From Plasmodiophora brassicae (taxonomy: Eukaryota; Endomyxa: Phytomyxea; Phytomyxea; Plasmodiophorida), in the NCBI GenBank assembly GCA_036867785.1, contig CP145410.1, forward strand, positions 434,001 to 498,000: a stretch of 64,000 bases of DNA. The letters run 5' to 3'. The stretch's first letter is position 1; each line of letters starts with the position of its first letter. The notes beneath the pieces were generated by a model. The model was not told where the DNA came from, ran no database searches, and was given only the letters and a program-made list of their open reading frames with translations. Made by a program: the position numbers and the translations under genes. Shown here piece by piece: positions 32,604 to 43,384 of the stretch.

Positions 32604-35462
32604 TCACGCTTCGGTGCGTTCGTCCCCGGGCGCCGCTGTGGTCTCCTCGTCCCGCGACGTGGAGGCGGAGGACGGGCGCGAGTAGACGGATGACCGGTGA
32701 CCCAGGTCGGCGCCGGCTTCGAACCCGCGGACGATGCAGAACCCTTCGAACTTGATGGGGACGTCGACCTCGAGCAGTCTGCTGATGCCACTGCGCCCGA
32801 CCATCTGGTTCCTGGACAGGTCGATCAGGTGCGGGTTCTTCAGGTCCTGCAGCGCCGACGCCAGCTTGGTGACGCCCTTGGACGACAGCTGGTTGTGCGA
32901 CAGGATGATCTCCTGGACGGGGCGCTGGTTGTCGGCCAGCGCCTGGGCGATCGCGATCACGCCCGCGTCGGTCAGGACGTTCTTGCTCAGGTGCAGCTTG
33001 ACGACGCTCGCGTTCGTACGGATCAGGTCGGCGATGGCCTGGGCGCCTCGATCACCGACACAGTTCTGGGTCAGGTCGATGCAGGGGAACGCGTGCTCCC
33101 AGTTGTACCGCGCCGAGCTCGCCTGAATGCCCTGGCACAGGGCAACGGCGCCCTCGCAGGTGATGCCGTTGCCGGCCAGACGGATGGCGCGGAGACGCGG
33201 GTGGAACGGCAACGCTTCCGCCAGCAGGACGACGCCCTCGTCCTTGATCTTGTTGTCCGCCAGGCAGAGCTCCTGCAGCGACCGGTTCTGCTTCAGGGCG
33301 TCGGCGAGCGCCTGGACGCCCCGCGCCGTGATCAGGTTCCGCGGCAGTTCGATACGACGAATCGTGTTGTTCCGGGACAGGATCTCAGCGACGATCTCGA
33401 CGCACGGGTTCGACAGCGCCACGTTCGACAGGATGATGGTCAGGTTCTTGCGCATGACCAGCGACTCCTTGAAGTGCAGCAGGGCCCGGTGCAGGTCCTG
33501 GACGCGGTCCTGGATGGTCAGGACCGTACGCGACGGGTCGGCCACGAAGTCGACCAGCTCGCGGCAGGAGTTGACGCGCCCGTTCTCCATGTCGCGCAGG
33601 TAGTCGGACAGGGCGATGCGATCGTTGATCTCCTGGACCCACTGGGTGATGTCCTCCTGGAGCTCGCTGGCGAACGACTGCACAGCGATGATCTCGTACG
33701 ACTTCAGGCCCTGCTTGGACGGCTTGGGGATCAGGCGCAGCACGAACTGTGCGTCGGACGGCTCGTCCGGGTCGGCGACGGCGGCGGCGGCCGGCTTCGT
33801 CAGGCGCAGGAAGTCTTCGTCCAGGTCGATCTCGTCGGTCTCGAATTCGATCTTCTGGTAGTTCGACAGCTTGATGGCCGAGCACGACTGCAGGGGCGTG
33901 TCCTTCTTCGCCGAATGGTACAGGACGTCACCGCGGAGCTCGAAGAAGCGCTTCTTCATCTTGGGCTACAGCGGAGATCGTTACAACCAACAGCATGGCA
34001 AGCAGAACGCAGGCGAAAGACGAACCTTCTTGAAGAAGCCCCCACCAATCTTGCGCTTCATGAGCCAGCCCTTGCGGCACGACAGGCTGGCCAGGAAATC
34101 GGCCGTCTTCTTCTGCTCGAGCACCGACGCCTTGAACATGGACTCGAGGTTCTCCTGGACCTCCATGCTTGGCTCGTCACCGAGGCGGCGCAGCTCCAAG
34201 CGCTCCTTCTCTTCGGTCTGAAACTGGTGCTGAACGTCGAGCGCCTCGGTGTGCATCGCGTAGATTTCAGCGTTCAGACGGGCGTTCTCCTCCGACAGCT
34301 CCGTGACCTTGGTGTCGCGCTCCTCAATCGCCGCTTCCAGCTCGGCAATGCGATGGCGAAGAGCGTTCTCCTGTGTCGACAGCACCTCCATCATCTCGTG
34401 CGTCTTCTGGCTGTTCTCCAATAGCCTGTCGTACTTCTCCTTGTACTCCTCGAGCGCGGCACTGTCGCTTGCCAGCTGGTCCTGCAGCATGCGCTCCTTC
34501 TCATTGGCAATCTCAGTGGCCTCTTTCAGCAGCAGGAAGCGCTTGTGCTCTTCCTCCATCTTCTGTCGCAGCTCCTCGACCTCCTTCTCCTTCTTCGCCT
34601 TGACGAGCGCCAGCTGTGCGGCCGCCTCCTCCTGGCGTTTCCTGTTGCCGGCAGCCGCCGACACCAACATGGAAATGTACTGCTCAACAGCGGCCTCGTC
34701 AGGCTTCTGGCCAGCAGCGAAATCCTCGGGCTTCAACATCGATGGGATACCCAGGTGCTCCTCGGCCTTGGCGAACGCCAACGCCAAGTTCTCCTTGGCA
34801 TTGTCCTTGTTCAGCGACGACACCTCGATTGATCCGGGAACAAGACTCTCCACCAAGGCGCAGAACGCGATACCGTCAGCGAAACTCGACCACAGGTTCT
34901 CGACCTGGACCTCTGGCGCCAGCTGCATCAGCGTCTTGGACGCCCACGACAGCAATTGTGCCCGGATCGAGCTCGTCGACGACGTGACGCCCGCTTGAGA
35001 CGACGAATCGTCCGACGATGTGATTCCAGAGAAATCCTGGAGCCCCTGCAGCGTCAGCGTTCGCAGCAACGACCGCAGGACATTCAACGTCGCCTTGACG
35101 TTGCCGGACGCAACAGCGTGGGCATCAATAGACAACAGCGAGACATTGTGCTCGCTGCAGAATTTGAACGCGATGGCGATGTTATCAAGGCAGTGGAATG
35201 CGAGCCGCGGGCGGCCATTGTACGAACCGACGCGCTTATTGAATGCGACTTCACAGAGGACGATCAGTCGGACACCATCCAGGAAATCAGACGAGATGTT
35301 CGTGGCAGGGCAGTTGCGCTTCTTGAGGTACGTGTTGGCCCACGCAATAATGGCGCGGATGTCCTTCTCCAGCCGGGCCTGTTCGCGGGCTTCCTGCAGG
35401 GCCTCGCGATCGCCGGCGCACTCGTCGGCCACGGCCGGGAACGGGCATTCCCCGGACGACAT
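32604..35462 (-). CDS. Tandem CH domains, coiled coil, PH and LRR in one protein
   Basis: Two exons, 35462-34026 and 33965-32604, joined across a 60-nt intron (33966-34025) in phase 0, give 932 residues. Residues about 30-150 form a first calponin-homology domain (IIAWANTYLKKRNCPATNIS, FLDGVRLIVLCEVAF) and about 165-275 a second (LLSWASKTLMQLAP, NLWSSFADGIAFCALVESL), the arrangement of alpha-actinin-type actin-binding regions. A coiled coil follows (about 285-450; EELRQKMEEEHKRFLLLKEA). A PH domain starts KGWLMKRKIGGGFFKK and continues over the intron into MKKRFFELRGDVLYHSAKK. The C-terminal about 280 residues carry ribonuclease-inhibitor-type LRRs (LITARGVQALADALKQN, LQELCLADNKIKDEGVVLL, VVKLHLSKNVLTDAGVIAI). 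PH followed by LRR recalls CARMIL-type actin regulators, but CH domains in front are unusual. Likely an actin-membrane linker; that role is inference. No truncation seen. Confidence 0.85.
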
Positions 35463-36711
35463 GGTCGCGGGCGCGCTCGTATACGATGGTGGTTCGAGTA
35501 GAAGGGGCGCACGATTCCTGGACAGCGCTTTCGCGAAATGACAGGGGCGGCGCGCTTCGCGGCAACCTCAGTCTATTTCCGAACACGCTCAACTCCTATT
35601 TTGGGCAAAATAACCGCGGCCATGCACTCCCGCCGCGTGCGAACGTAGGCCGCCTAAAAATATCCTGGAAGAACGGCAACATAAGGCGATCGGCGAAGCC
35701 ATTGAAGAGCTGCGCTTTGCGTTGGAGAAGTCTGCATGGCCGTGTGTCGAGGACTGAGCGAATGGCATCACGTAGCAAATCCGACGAAAGGCGCGACATC
35801 CCTCGGTGCCTTGGGCGCCACCTGCTCGAATGACTTTGCCGACGATGGGCATCAAAGCTGCGGAACAAGCCTACCCCGTGGTCAGTACCGAGTTTATCGC
35901 GGCACGAACCAGGCCGATTCGTGCCGAGGATGGCGATGGTCAAGGTCACGGTGTGCCTGTATCACCAGTTGAAGCCCGCCATATTCCCGACGAACCAGCG
36001 CGTGTCGGCCAATTACTGGCACGCCCAATAACGTACAGTTCAATCGTGAGCATCAACTAAAGGCGTTCCCTTTCTACCCCTGCTTTATCAATCGTTGCAA
36101 CAGTACGCAATCGTGTCGAGGCGGATGCCCAGGATGCAGATGGGTTCGTTCGATGTAGAAAGGGCTATGCCAGTTGGTACCCGAACGGGACGTGCCGAAT
36201 CGAACGGTGCTGCAGGAGGCCCCGTGCGAGAGCGGCTGCCCCCGCCACGTTTGCCACAGCGATCTTTTTCGGCGGTGTGCGATTTGACAAGCGCCAGCTG
36301 GCGATAGCACTTAAGTGTTGGGACCTCGGATCAATCCAGAACTGCGCTCTGGAAATCGTCCACACCGTGACGGTTGCAGCCGTTCATGAACAGCCCAATG
36401 GCTAACGAACGTCAGGACCCAATCGACTCCCAACGGCCCACCATGCGCGGCGGCGTAAAAGACAGTTAGAGCACGCTCCATCCATGGCGCGCAACTCACG
36501 AATCCACGCTTGCCTGCCCAACAAAGTCACCTCCCCAAGAGCCCTGTTGGACAGACGCAACGACGACATGACAGGCTTCAGGATCCGTTCATCGTCGTAG
36601 GGTACAATAATGAATCCGCAGACTGCGATCACATAGTCACCAGCATACGTATCAGACCACATACTGTTACGGCTGCCTTACTACTATGTCGAGCATCTTT
36701 AAAACGTTATA
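35463..36711. other. 1.2-kb stretch without a supported gene
   Basis: Both strands carry medium frames, none convincing. On the plus strand near 35645-35750 one frame reads KNILEERQHKAIGEAIEE, a good helix that could be an exon. On the minus strand near 36402-36662 a frame with DYVIAVCGFIIVPYDDE looks protein-like. I could not connect either to a start or a partner exon. A small multi-exon gene may be hidden here. Confidence 0.3.
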
Positions 36712-38396
36712 TTACACTTGATCAGGTTCCTGGTTCAGTGATTCGCGGTTGTCGTACGCCCAGAAGCCGTTGACGTCGATGAGGATAGACACAACCGTGT
36801 GGCCGACGCCAGAACGGAGCAGGTCGTCATAGAAGATGCGCTCGGGGTCGCTGGGTCCGACCATGTCGAAGACCTCGTTGATGACGTCCTCGACTCGGAC
36901 GGGTTCTAACCCGAACTCCTTCATCTTGGCAAGCACCGCCTAATTGTTGCACTGTCAGTCCGACGTGATTGATGCGGATGCGGCCCCCCATGTACCCTGA
37001 AGAACAGGTTGATGTTGTACCCTGTCAAGTACCCGACATGGTTGACGTCGAGGATGTTGAAAAAATAGCGAAGGCCTTGAGGCGTGTCCCGTTTCTGCAA
37101 AGCCAACTCCATGTCCAGGAAGGTTTTGTAGTCCTGGGCGACTTCGTCAGTTGAGGGAATGAACAAATGACAGACACGAGGTCACCATCTCGCCGTTGTA
37201 CGTTCTCGATACTTGGAAAACGCGGTCGAAGAACAGCTCCGTGAACGCGCCGTCATTGTACTCATTCAGCTCCTGCTTGCTCAGCATTCCGTTATGGTCC
37301 TTGTCCAATTTCAAGTACAGTGCTACCATCATCCGTCAATCGCAATTGCACGGGATGACGTTGCAACGATACCGTAGACGCTCAATGCCGAGTGGGCCGA
37401 GAACCATGATCGGCCCGACTCGGTACCGGGTGCCGGTGCATGACGAAGGTCGGCAAACTCGCGCATGACAGGGCTACTGACGAGATCACTGATCTTGACC
37501 CTCCCTATTAAGGCCAGGTCAACCGTCAGTTCAACGAACGTAACATAAGCGCCAATGGTTCTAGTGGGACCTTTGCGAAGTGGGTCCAGCACAAATAAGA
37601 TGTACCTGACCGCTGTGAAAACGTAGAATGGATAGAACGGCTCCTCCAGAGTCTGGAGCTGGTATAGGTCCCTGATCTCGTCGAACACGTACCTCTCGAG
37701 ATCCGCCTCCGTCAGGGATCCAGATCCGCTGATGTCCAGCGACGTCAGCGACACCCGAGTGGAATCAGCGCTGACTGCGTTGGGGTGTTAGCAAGGCAGA
37801 CCAGACAGAGGATCTGGTTGGCAGCAATCAACCTTTTCGTACGATGAAATGGTAAAGAGCCCCGCTATTGATGCGGTCATGCGCGTCGCGAGCGAACCGG
37901 CAGAAATTCCTGGCCGTGAAGAACGACCGCGTCTTGGGTGGACACTGGGCCCTGATGGCTGAAAACCCATCGTAGTCAATCTGGGACGCGATTAGTACGA
38001 AACTATTGATGGCATCAGCGGTGGTGGATCGCAGACCCAGTCGCACGGGTCATTGCCAGATGTCACCCTGGTTGAGTATTTCATGAGCAGACTGAACACT
38101 ATGTCGAGTTCGTCGTCGTCAGGTAGACTCGCGTCTGGCGCACCATCAGCGGGGGCGTTATCCGATAGGAAGAGTCGGCGCTGACCTTTCTGGTCGAGGA
38201 ACCGCTGTCGCCCCTCATCGAGCAGGCTGTACATGAGATCGGATTCGTTCGTCTTCTTGAAGAAGAACTTCGGCAGCGCATCCGCGACCGACTTCTCCCT
38301 CTCGTCGTACAACCTCCTGAAGATCGGCATTGGATCCGATTCGACCGTCGGCTCACCATCACGCGCGACGATGCGTTCCAGGACGGCGAGCGCCAT
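36712..38396 (-). CDS. PPP2R3C: EF-hand PP2A regulatory subunit, PPP2R3C / TONNEAU2 (FASS) type
   Basis: B''-gamma-type regulatory subunit of protein phosphatase 2A; the plant form (TON2/FASS) controls microtubule arrays and the animal form is centrosomal. About seven exons. The start MALAVLERIVARDGEP leads to FKKTNESDLMYSLLDEGRQ. An 86-nt intron joins KYSTR to IDYDGFSAIRAQCPPKTRSF, and another joins the IVRK end to VSADSTRVSLTSLDISGSG. Then come YPFYVFTAVRYILFVLDPLR, RSWFSAHSALSVY, the EF-hand LDKDHNGMLSKQELNEY (D-x-D-x-N-x-M loop), ELFFDRVFQVSRTYNGEM, LRYFFNILDVNHVGYLTGYN and the diagnostic end EVFDMVGPSDPERIFYDDLL, SILIDVNGFWAYDNRESL. The match is close over the whole length. Stop TAA at 36712-36714. 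Some inner junctions were inferred from the family pattern. Confidence 0.88.
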
Positions 38397-38665
38397 TTCC
38401 GACGATCCTGTCGCCGATGGTCAGGTCCCCTGTGACTCCTGCCGCAACCAACTGGGACGTTCTGCCCCCCCTTCGTCCGGCCATAATGGAACGTAGCGAG
38501 CGAGCGGTGCACTCCGAATCCGTTCTCCTGTTTCCGTGCCGTGTGCTCCAACTTCCAACAGTCCTTATCGGTCATCGGGTCGGGTGCGGATACCCGGCGG
38601 CGACGCACGCGCGGTGCGTCGGGCCCTAATTGGAGATGCTGCCATCGGGCGTGAACCCATAGCTG

Positions 38666-39622
38666 ATGGTGCTGCAGGTGATCGTCATCGTTCTGATGGA
38701 GGTCGCCGAGGGCACAGTGCCGTCGAACGATTTCTACCATCCGGTCAGGTCGTATCACGGGCATGACGTTGGGCACCTGCAGGTTTGTCACAGTGCCCTG
38801 CGTCGTCGTGCGTCGTCGATTGTGTTCCTGGCTGGGGATTCCTCGCTGGATAACAAGTACTGGATAACCGGGCCTGATCGGCACCGTGAAGCGGCTGGCG
38901 CGTATGCTGATGTTCTAGCCCCGCCTGTGCAGGTCGCTGACGTCGCGTACCACCTGACGGCGCATGGGGCCTCCGCTCTGAACTGTGCCGTGGAGGAATC
39001 GGCGCTTGCTGATCGCGAGCGCAAGCTCCTGCCGCAGGACGAGTTCATCCGTGATCATATTGGACCGAACGATGTGCTGGTTGTGTCCGTCGGCGGCAAC
39101 GACATTGCGTTGAAAGCGTCCGCCAGCACGAAGTGGAACATGTGCCTGCTCGTCTACGTGAACTCGCTGGCGGCGTTGTCCGATCCGGTCAAGTCGGCGA
39201 CCTGTCGAGGGATGCCTCATTTCCTGGACATGTTCGGGCGCCGCCTGCAGGCGTATATCGAGAAGCTGACGGCCAAAGCGCGGCCGAAGAAGACCGTCGT
39301 CTGCATGATTTACTACCCGGATGAGAGGCAATCTGGCGGATGGGCGGACGGCGTTCTGAACGTGCTCAAGTACAACACGGAGCCGCAGCGCCTACAGCAC
39401 GCGATCAAGGCCGCCTTTGAGCACGCCGTGTCCAAGATCCGCATTGACGGTACCGATGTAATCCCATTGCCGTTATACGCCGTCCTTGACGGCAAGGACA
39501 CCGACGATTACGTTGCGCGCGTCGAACCAAGTGGTCAGGGTGGCCGAAAGATGGCCGACGCCATTTTCACTGCTGCACGACTCGATCAGTCCTCCACAAC
39601 GAACTCTTCAACTTCGCTTTAA
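38666..39622 (+). CDS. SGNH/GDSL-like hydrolase
   Basis: A single exon of 318 residues. Block I is IVFLAGDSSLDNKYW (GDS with the nucleophile Ser), block III is VSVGGNDIAL (G-x-N-D), and near the C-terminus DYVARVEPSGQGGRKMADAI occupies the place of block V; the usual catalytic DxxH is not evident there, and the ARVEPS-GG pattern suggests a protist sub-family of SGNH hydrolases. The N-terminus (MVLQVIVIVLMEV) is moderately hydrophobic and could be a weak signal or a wrong start. The substrate is not readable; esters, acyl or acetyl groups on sugars or lipids are usual. It is followed by a small secreted protein gene on the same strand. Confidence 0.7.
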   Translation: MVLQVIVIVLMEVAEGTVPSNDFYHPVRSYHGHDVGHLQVCHSALRRRASSIVFLAGDSSLDNKYWITGPDRHREAAGAYADVLAPPVQVADVAYHLTAHGASALNCAVEESALADRERKLLPQDEFIRDHIGPNDVLVVSVGGNDIALKASASTKWNMCLLVYVNSLAALSDPVKSATCRGMPHFLDMFGRRLQAYIEKLTAKARPKKTVVCMIYYPDERQSGGWADGVLNVLKYNTEPQRLQHAIKAAFEHAVSKIRIDGTDVIPLPLYAVLDGKDTDDYVARVEPSGQGGRKMADAIFTAARLDQSSTTNSSTSL

Positions 39623-39843
39623 GTAGGGAACCTACAAATAAAAGTATCGCTCATTAAGCGGTTATTATTGGCCATCAAGCGTGGCAATTGGTAGCGCAAC
39701 CGAGTGGTTCGGGTAATCCGGGGATCGCTGCACGTTTGTCCAGTGCCGCTCAAGCCAGGTGTGAAAGGTCCCCGGAAATAGAGCGGCGGACGCCGTGCGG
39801 CACGCCGAATGCGGGGCTTCTGTTCCAGTTCCACCTGATCGAG

Positions 39844-40104
39844 ATGCGTTTCATTTTGTGGCTGGTGGTCATCGGGTACCTGGCGTCGGTTTGCGCCACT
39901 GCCTCACAATGCGATGAAGGGCCCGTTCAGGGCAGCAGCGCAGCAGAGGTACGCCCCGGTCAAGTGCCTGCGCAGGACAGTTCCTCGCGCGTTATGAGAA
40001 TGATCGCGCGTCCACCCCTAGCGTCCTCGAACTGGACTGCCGACCTGCGCCTGGAATTCTCTCGTCGACAACGCCAAATTCAAGCTATCCTATCCGCCCC
40101 ATAG
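39844..40104 (+). CDS. Small secreted protein
   Basis: An 86-residue product. The N-terminus MRFILWLVVIGYLASVCA is a clear signal peptide with a likely cut after CATA. The mature part is about 66 residues, Ser/Gln/Arg-rich, with one Cys and an NWT glycosylation site (SSNWTADL). I chose this ATG because it places the signal peptide first; the frame is open upstream. No family is recognised. Size and layout are those of secreted effector candidates in parasitic protists, but nothing here shows that function. Confidence 0.5.
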   Translation: MRFILWLVVIGYLASVCATASQCDEGPVQGSSAAEVRPGQVPAQDSSSRVMRMIARPPLASSNWTADLRLEFSRRQRQIQAILSAP

Positions 40105-40300
40105 AATGGGATCTATTGCCACCCGTATCCACTACAGACGCCCGGTCTTACTGTCAGGTTTACTATGGTACTGCCTGGAAACGTTGCCGCATGCTTCGCT
40201 TGATATTGTACCTCGAGATCCCTCTTGTGGAAGTGCACGGAGAGGCTAGGGGGTGACCTATGTGCTAGCGTCGGTCGGTCGGTGTGCCGAGCGTGGCCCC

Positions 40301-41671
40301 ATGACTACTCTTCACAGGCGAGGCCTCGTTGTCGTTATGGCGAAAATCCCAGCGCTCGTCGTGTCATCCGTGCTGGCTGTGGCGTACATGCCGATTAGCA
40401 TCGCCCTGTTCTGGTGGCATCGCAACTGTGAACCAATCCGCTCGCGACGCCCTTCGCTAGTCGTGCTGTGCAGTGTGGCCCTGTTTATCAACATCGTCAT
40501 GGACGAAATCGAAGAGGCTTTCTCCACGCCACTGATCGTCGCATGGCTTGTCTTCTACATTGTCATGTGCCTCGCTATCCAGATCATCATTGCCAGGCTG
40601 TTTCTTCTTGCATTCATGAACCGTCTGCAGCGCGAACTTATGGGTGGGACCAGCTCGACATTCTTCCAAACGCATCGCCGCTGGTGCACGACACGAGCGA
40701 TCTTGACGGGCATCCTCGCCGTGCAGGCTCTTCAACTCCTGCCGGGTGCCGTTATCACCATCTCGTTCCCGCGGTACTCGTTCGGTCCTGACATGAAGGC
40801 CCGCGATTTCGCCTGGCAGGACCAGTTCATGTTCCTTTTCGACACAGCCGTCATCACCGTTTACGCGCTCGTGATCATGATCATGGGAACCATGATCCGT
40901 TCCGTAAAGGACCTGTTCGGGATCGTTCGCGAATTCAAATGCATCGCCGTCATCGGCGTGCTCGTCGCTATTTCAAATACGGTTCTGGAGTTGGTGTTCC
41001 CTGTGCAAGGCATCGAGGAGCTCGGTCTCGACCTCGTTGTCGACAATCTCGCCGTCCACGGCGTCTTTATCGTGCAGATCGTCATGCCGCTGATCGCATC
41101 GCGATCAGCGAGATGGCGGTCGGCGCCCGACGTCGATGCTCAATCGTCCGACTTGGAACGGTTCTTGCTGACGGTCGCCGGCAGGGAATCATTCCGCACG
41201 CTGCTGATGAAATCGTTCTGTTTGGAGTCGTTGCTCTTCCTGGACGCGGTTCGAGAGTTCCGTATGAACCCCACAGAAGATGCCGGTCGACATGTGTTCC
41301 GTACGTTCATAATTGAGGGGTCCCCGATGCAAGTTAACATATCGGGCGACCACGTTGCTGAGATATCGGAGGTCTTTGGTGAAGCGGGCGCAGGCATGGA
41401 CACGTCAAAGGTGTCCCCAATGCAAGTGCGGTATGGCGCGATGCTGCCGGTCAATCTGTTTGACAGTGCCAAACTGGAGGTCGTCCAGGTCATGCTGACG
41501 GCACTGCTTCCACAGTACATCATCGATCCCGTCAACGCCGACCTGTGGCGGGATTTCCAGGAGCGGAACAGGGAGCGCGACCTGTTCCTCGGCCCGACGC
41601 CGGCTAGTACGAACCAGAAGCAGCAACCTGGAACCACCGCCCACCACAGCGTCGTCCATGCCGTCGAATAA
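40301..41671 (+). CDS. Seven-transmembrane protein with C-terminal RGS domain
   Basis: From ATG 40301 the product has 456 residues (an inner Met at 40337, MAKIPALVVSS, is also possible). Seven hydrophobic segments are visible: about ALVVSSVLAVAYMPISIALF, SLVVLCSVALFINIVM, PLIVAWLVFYIVMCLAIQII, AILTGILAVQALQLLPGA, FMFLFDTAVITVYALVIMIM, CIAVIGVLVAISNTVLELV and NLAVHGVFIVQIVMPLI. The cytosolic tail holds an RGS domain (LERFLLTVAGRESFRTLLMK, ESLLFLDAVREF, then LPVNLFDSAKLEVVQVMLT). RGS proteins speed GTP hydrolysis by G-alpha. The fusion to a 7TM receptor-like part is known from plant AtRGS1 and several protists. It suggests a G-protein signalling unit with a membrane-bound GAP. Ligand unknown. 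Confidence 0.8.
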   Translation: MTTLHRRGLVVVMAKIPALVVSSVLAVAYMPISIALFWWHRNCEPIRSRRPSLVVLCSVALFINIVMDEIEEAFSTPLIVAWLVFYIVMCLAIQIIIARLFLLAFMNRLQRELMGGTSSTFFQTHRRWCTTRAILTGILAVQALQLLPGAVITISFPRYSFGPDMKARDFAWQDQFMFLFDTAVITVYALVIMIMGTMIRSVKDLFGIVREFKCIAVIGVLVAISNTVLELVFPVQGIEELGLDLVVDNLAVHGVFIVQIVMPLIASRSARWRSAPDVDAQSSDLERFLLTVAGRESFRTLLMKSFCLESLLFLDAVREFRMNPTEDAGRHVFRTFIIEGSPMQVNISGDHVAEISEVFGEAGAGMDTSKVSPMQVRYGAMLPVNLFDSAKLEVVQVMLTALLPQYIIDPVNADLWRDFQERNRERDLFLGPTPASTNQKQQPGTTAHHSVVHAVE

Positions 41672-41920
41672 ACTGGCCAACGTCGGGGCACCAACTGGAA
41701 GTGCGCCTGTCTGAAATTCGCAGCCCCGAGCCAGCCCAACGCCGCCGGCGACGCGTTTTTCATTTCCCATTCGTACTGCCGTACAGGGCTACCCACAGAC
41801 TGACGGACGCACAGTGAACAACCTGCCCACCTCGTCCGTCATGTCCGTGACGGCGTTGCACGGCGGGTGCCCGTGCCCGGGGCCGGTCATTATTTTCCCG
41901 ATCGCAACCGACGGCGGACG

Positions 41921-42967
41921 ATGACGCAGCACGACCAATCGCAGGAGGGCGTCGTGCTCGGGTGCGGCAACCCGCTGCTGGACATATCGGCGGAAGTGCC
42001 GCAGGCGTTCCTCGACAAGTACAAAGTCAAGCTGAACGATGCGATCCTGGCGCAGCCGGAGCACCTGCCGATCTACGACGATCTGGTTCAGAACTTCCAG
42101 GTCCAGTACATTGCTGGTGGCGCGACCCAGAATTCCATTCGCGTCTGCCAGTGGATGATTCAGAAGCCGAACGCGACGTCGTATATTGGGTCGGTCGGCA
42201 ACGACAAGTACGGCGAGACGCTTCGCAAATGCGCTCAGGCGGACGGCGTCCACGTCAAGTACCACGTCGACTCGGCTGCACCTACTGGGACCTGTGCCGT
42301 TCTTGTTTGCCATCACGATCGGAGTCTGATCGCGAATCTTGGCGCTGCCAACAACTACAAGTTCGACCACCTCGTGTCGCCTGCCGTAGAATCCGTCTGG
42401 AAACGAGCCAAGTTCATCTACATTGCTGGGTTCTTCCTGACGGTGTCCCCGCCGTCCATCATGCACATGGCGAAGCACGCAGCGGAAACGGGCAAGCTGT
42501 TCGCCATGAACTTGGCGGCGCCCTTCATCTGCCAGTTCTTCAGCGAGCCATTACTGGCCGCGCTTGCCTACTGCGACATTGTCATCGGCAACGAATCTGA
42601 AGCGGCAGCGTACGCTGAAAAGATGGGGCTGCCCGATAAGTCGGCGACAGCAGTGGGTAAGGCGATCGCTGCATTGCCTTTCGGCTCGCCAAACAAGAAG
42701 CACCGCACTGTCATCATCACGCACGGGGCACATGCTACCGTTGTCATTGAGAAAGGCGAAGTGAAGTCGTACCCGGTTCCGCCTGTTCCCGAAAGCGAAC
42801 TAGTCGACCTGAACGGCGCTGGAGACGCGTTTGTCGGCGGACTGCTCGCATGGCTTGCTAAAGGCAAAAGTGTTGCCGAAGCTGTTGGCGCAGGCCACTA
42901 TGCGGCTAGCGTCGTTGTTCGTCAATCAGGATGTACGCTGCCCAAGACCAAGCCGACCTACGTCTAG
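41921..42967 (+). CDS. ADK: Adenosine kinase
   Basis: PfkB-family enzyme converting adenosine to AMP (purine salvage and methyl-cycle clearance). ATG 41921 gives 348 residues, a typical ADK length, intronless. Motifs: GCGNPLLDISAEVP (N-terminal substrate motif), YIAGGATQNSIRVCQWM, GSVGNDKYGETLRK, APTGTCAVLV, AGFFLTVSPPSIM, NESEAAAYA and the PfkB signature DLNGAGDAFVGGLLAWL with the catalytic Asp. The end SGCTLPKTKP is also typical. An open frame upstream of the ATG has no conservation. It follows the 7TM-RGS gene on the same strand with a 249-base gap. Confidence 0.95.
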   Translation: MTQHDQSQEGVVLGCGNPLLDISAEVPQAFLDKYKVKLNDAILAQPEHLPIYDDLVQNFQVQYIAGGATQNSIRVCQWMIQKPNATSYIGSVGNDKYGETLRKCAQADGVHVKYHVDSAAPTGTCAVLVCHHDRSLIANLGAANNYKFDHLVSPAVESVWKRAKFIYIAGFFLTVSPPSIMHMAKHAAETGKLFAMNLAAPFICQFFSEPLLAALAYCDIVIGNESEAAAYAEKMGLPDKSATAVGKAIAALPFGSPNKKHRTVIITHGAHATVVIEKGEVKSYPVPPVPESELVDLNGAGDAFVGGLLAWLAKGKSVAEAVGAGHYAASVVVRQSGCTLPKTKPTYV

Positions 42968-43384
42968 GACGCCCCGACGTACTCATGGTATCATCACCCA
43001 TCACTGTAGTAATACACGAGGTCGATTGCGGCCAATGTATTCGGTTCGGTTACGTAAGCTGCCGGTATGAGCATTTGGCGTCACGAGTGTACTGTGACGC
43101 CATTCAGGCGCCGGAAATACAGGTGGACCTGGGTGTGGCGGTTAACGCCATCTGTAAGCATGGACGACAGAAGTACCTGGACGCGTTCGATGGCGGAAAG
43201 GGAACCTGCCTGGGGTTGGGCCGCAAACATAACGCAATTGCACGAATCGTGGCGGTCGCCTAAACCTGCGGTGCCAACCGATGGCGAATGCTACAAACGA
43301 TGGACGCCTACACGTGTACAGGCTTGTGTAATTCGAAGATTACCGCAAGCGGCAAGTAATGATAATCTATTCAGCATGTTTGCG
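42968..43384. other. Gap, convergent 3' ends
   Basis: Lies between the stops of ADK (+) and the TMEM135-like gene (-). Small overlapping plus-strand frames are present but show no family signal. Confidence 0.4.

Noticed and set aside
32697-34424. 575-codon plus-strand frame
   Set aside because: Long only because it lies antisense to the LRR/PH coding region of a GC-rich gene; the minus strand has clear domains.
42931-43263. 110-codon frame overlapping the end of adenosine kinase
   Set aside because: Overlaps a strong gene in another frame and shows no domain.
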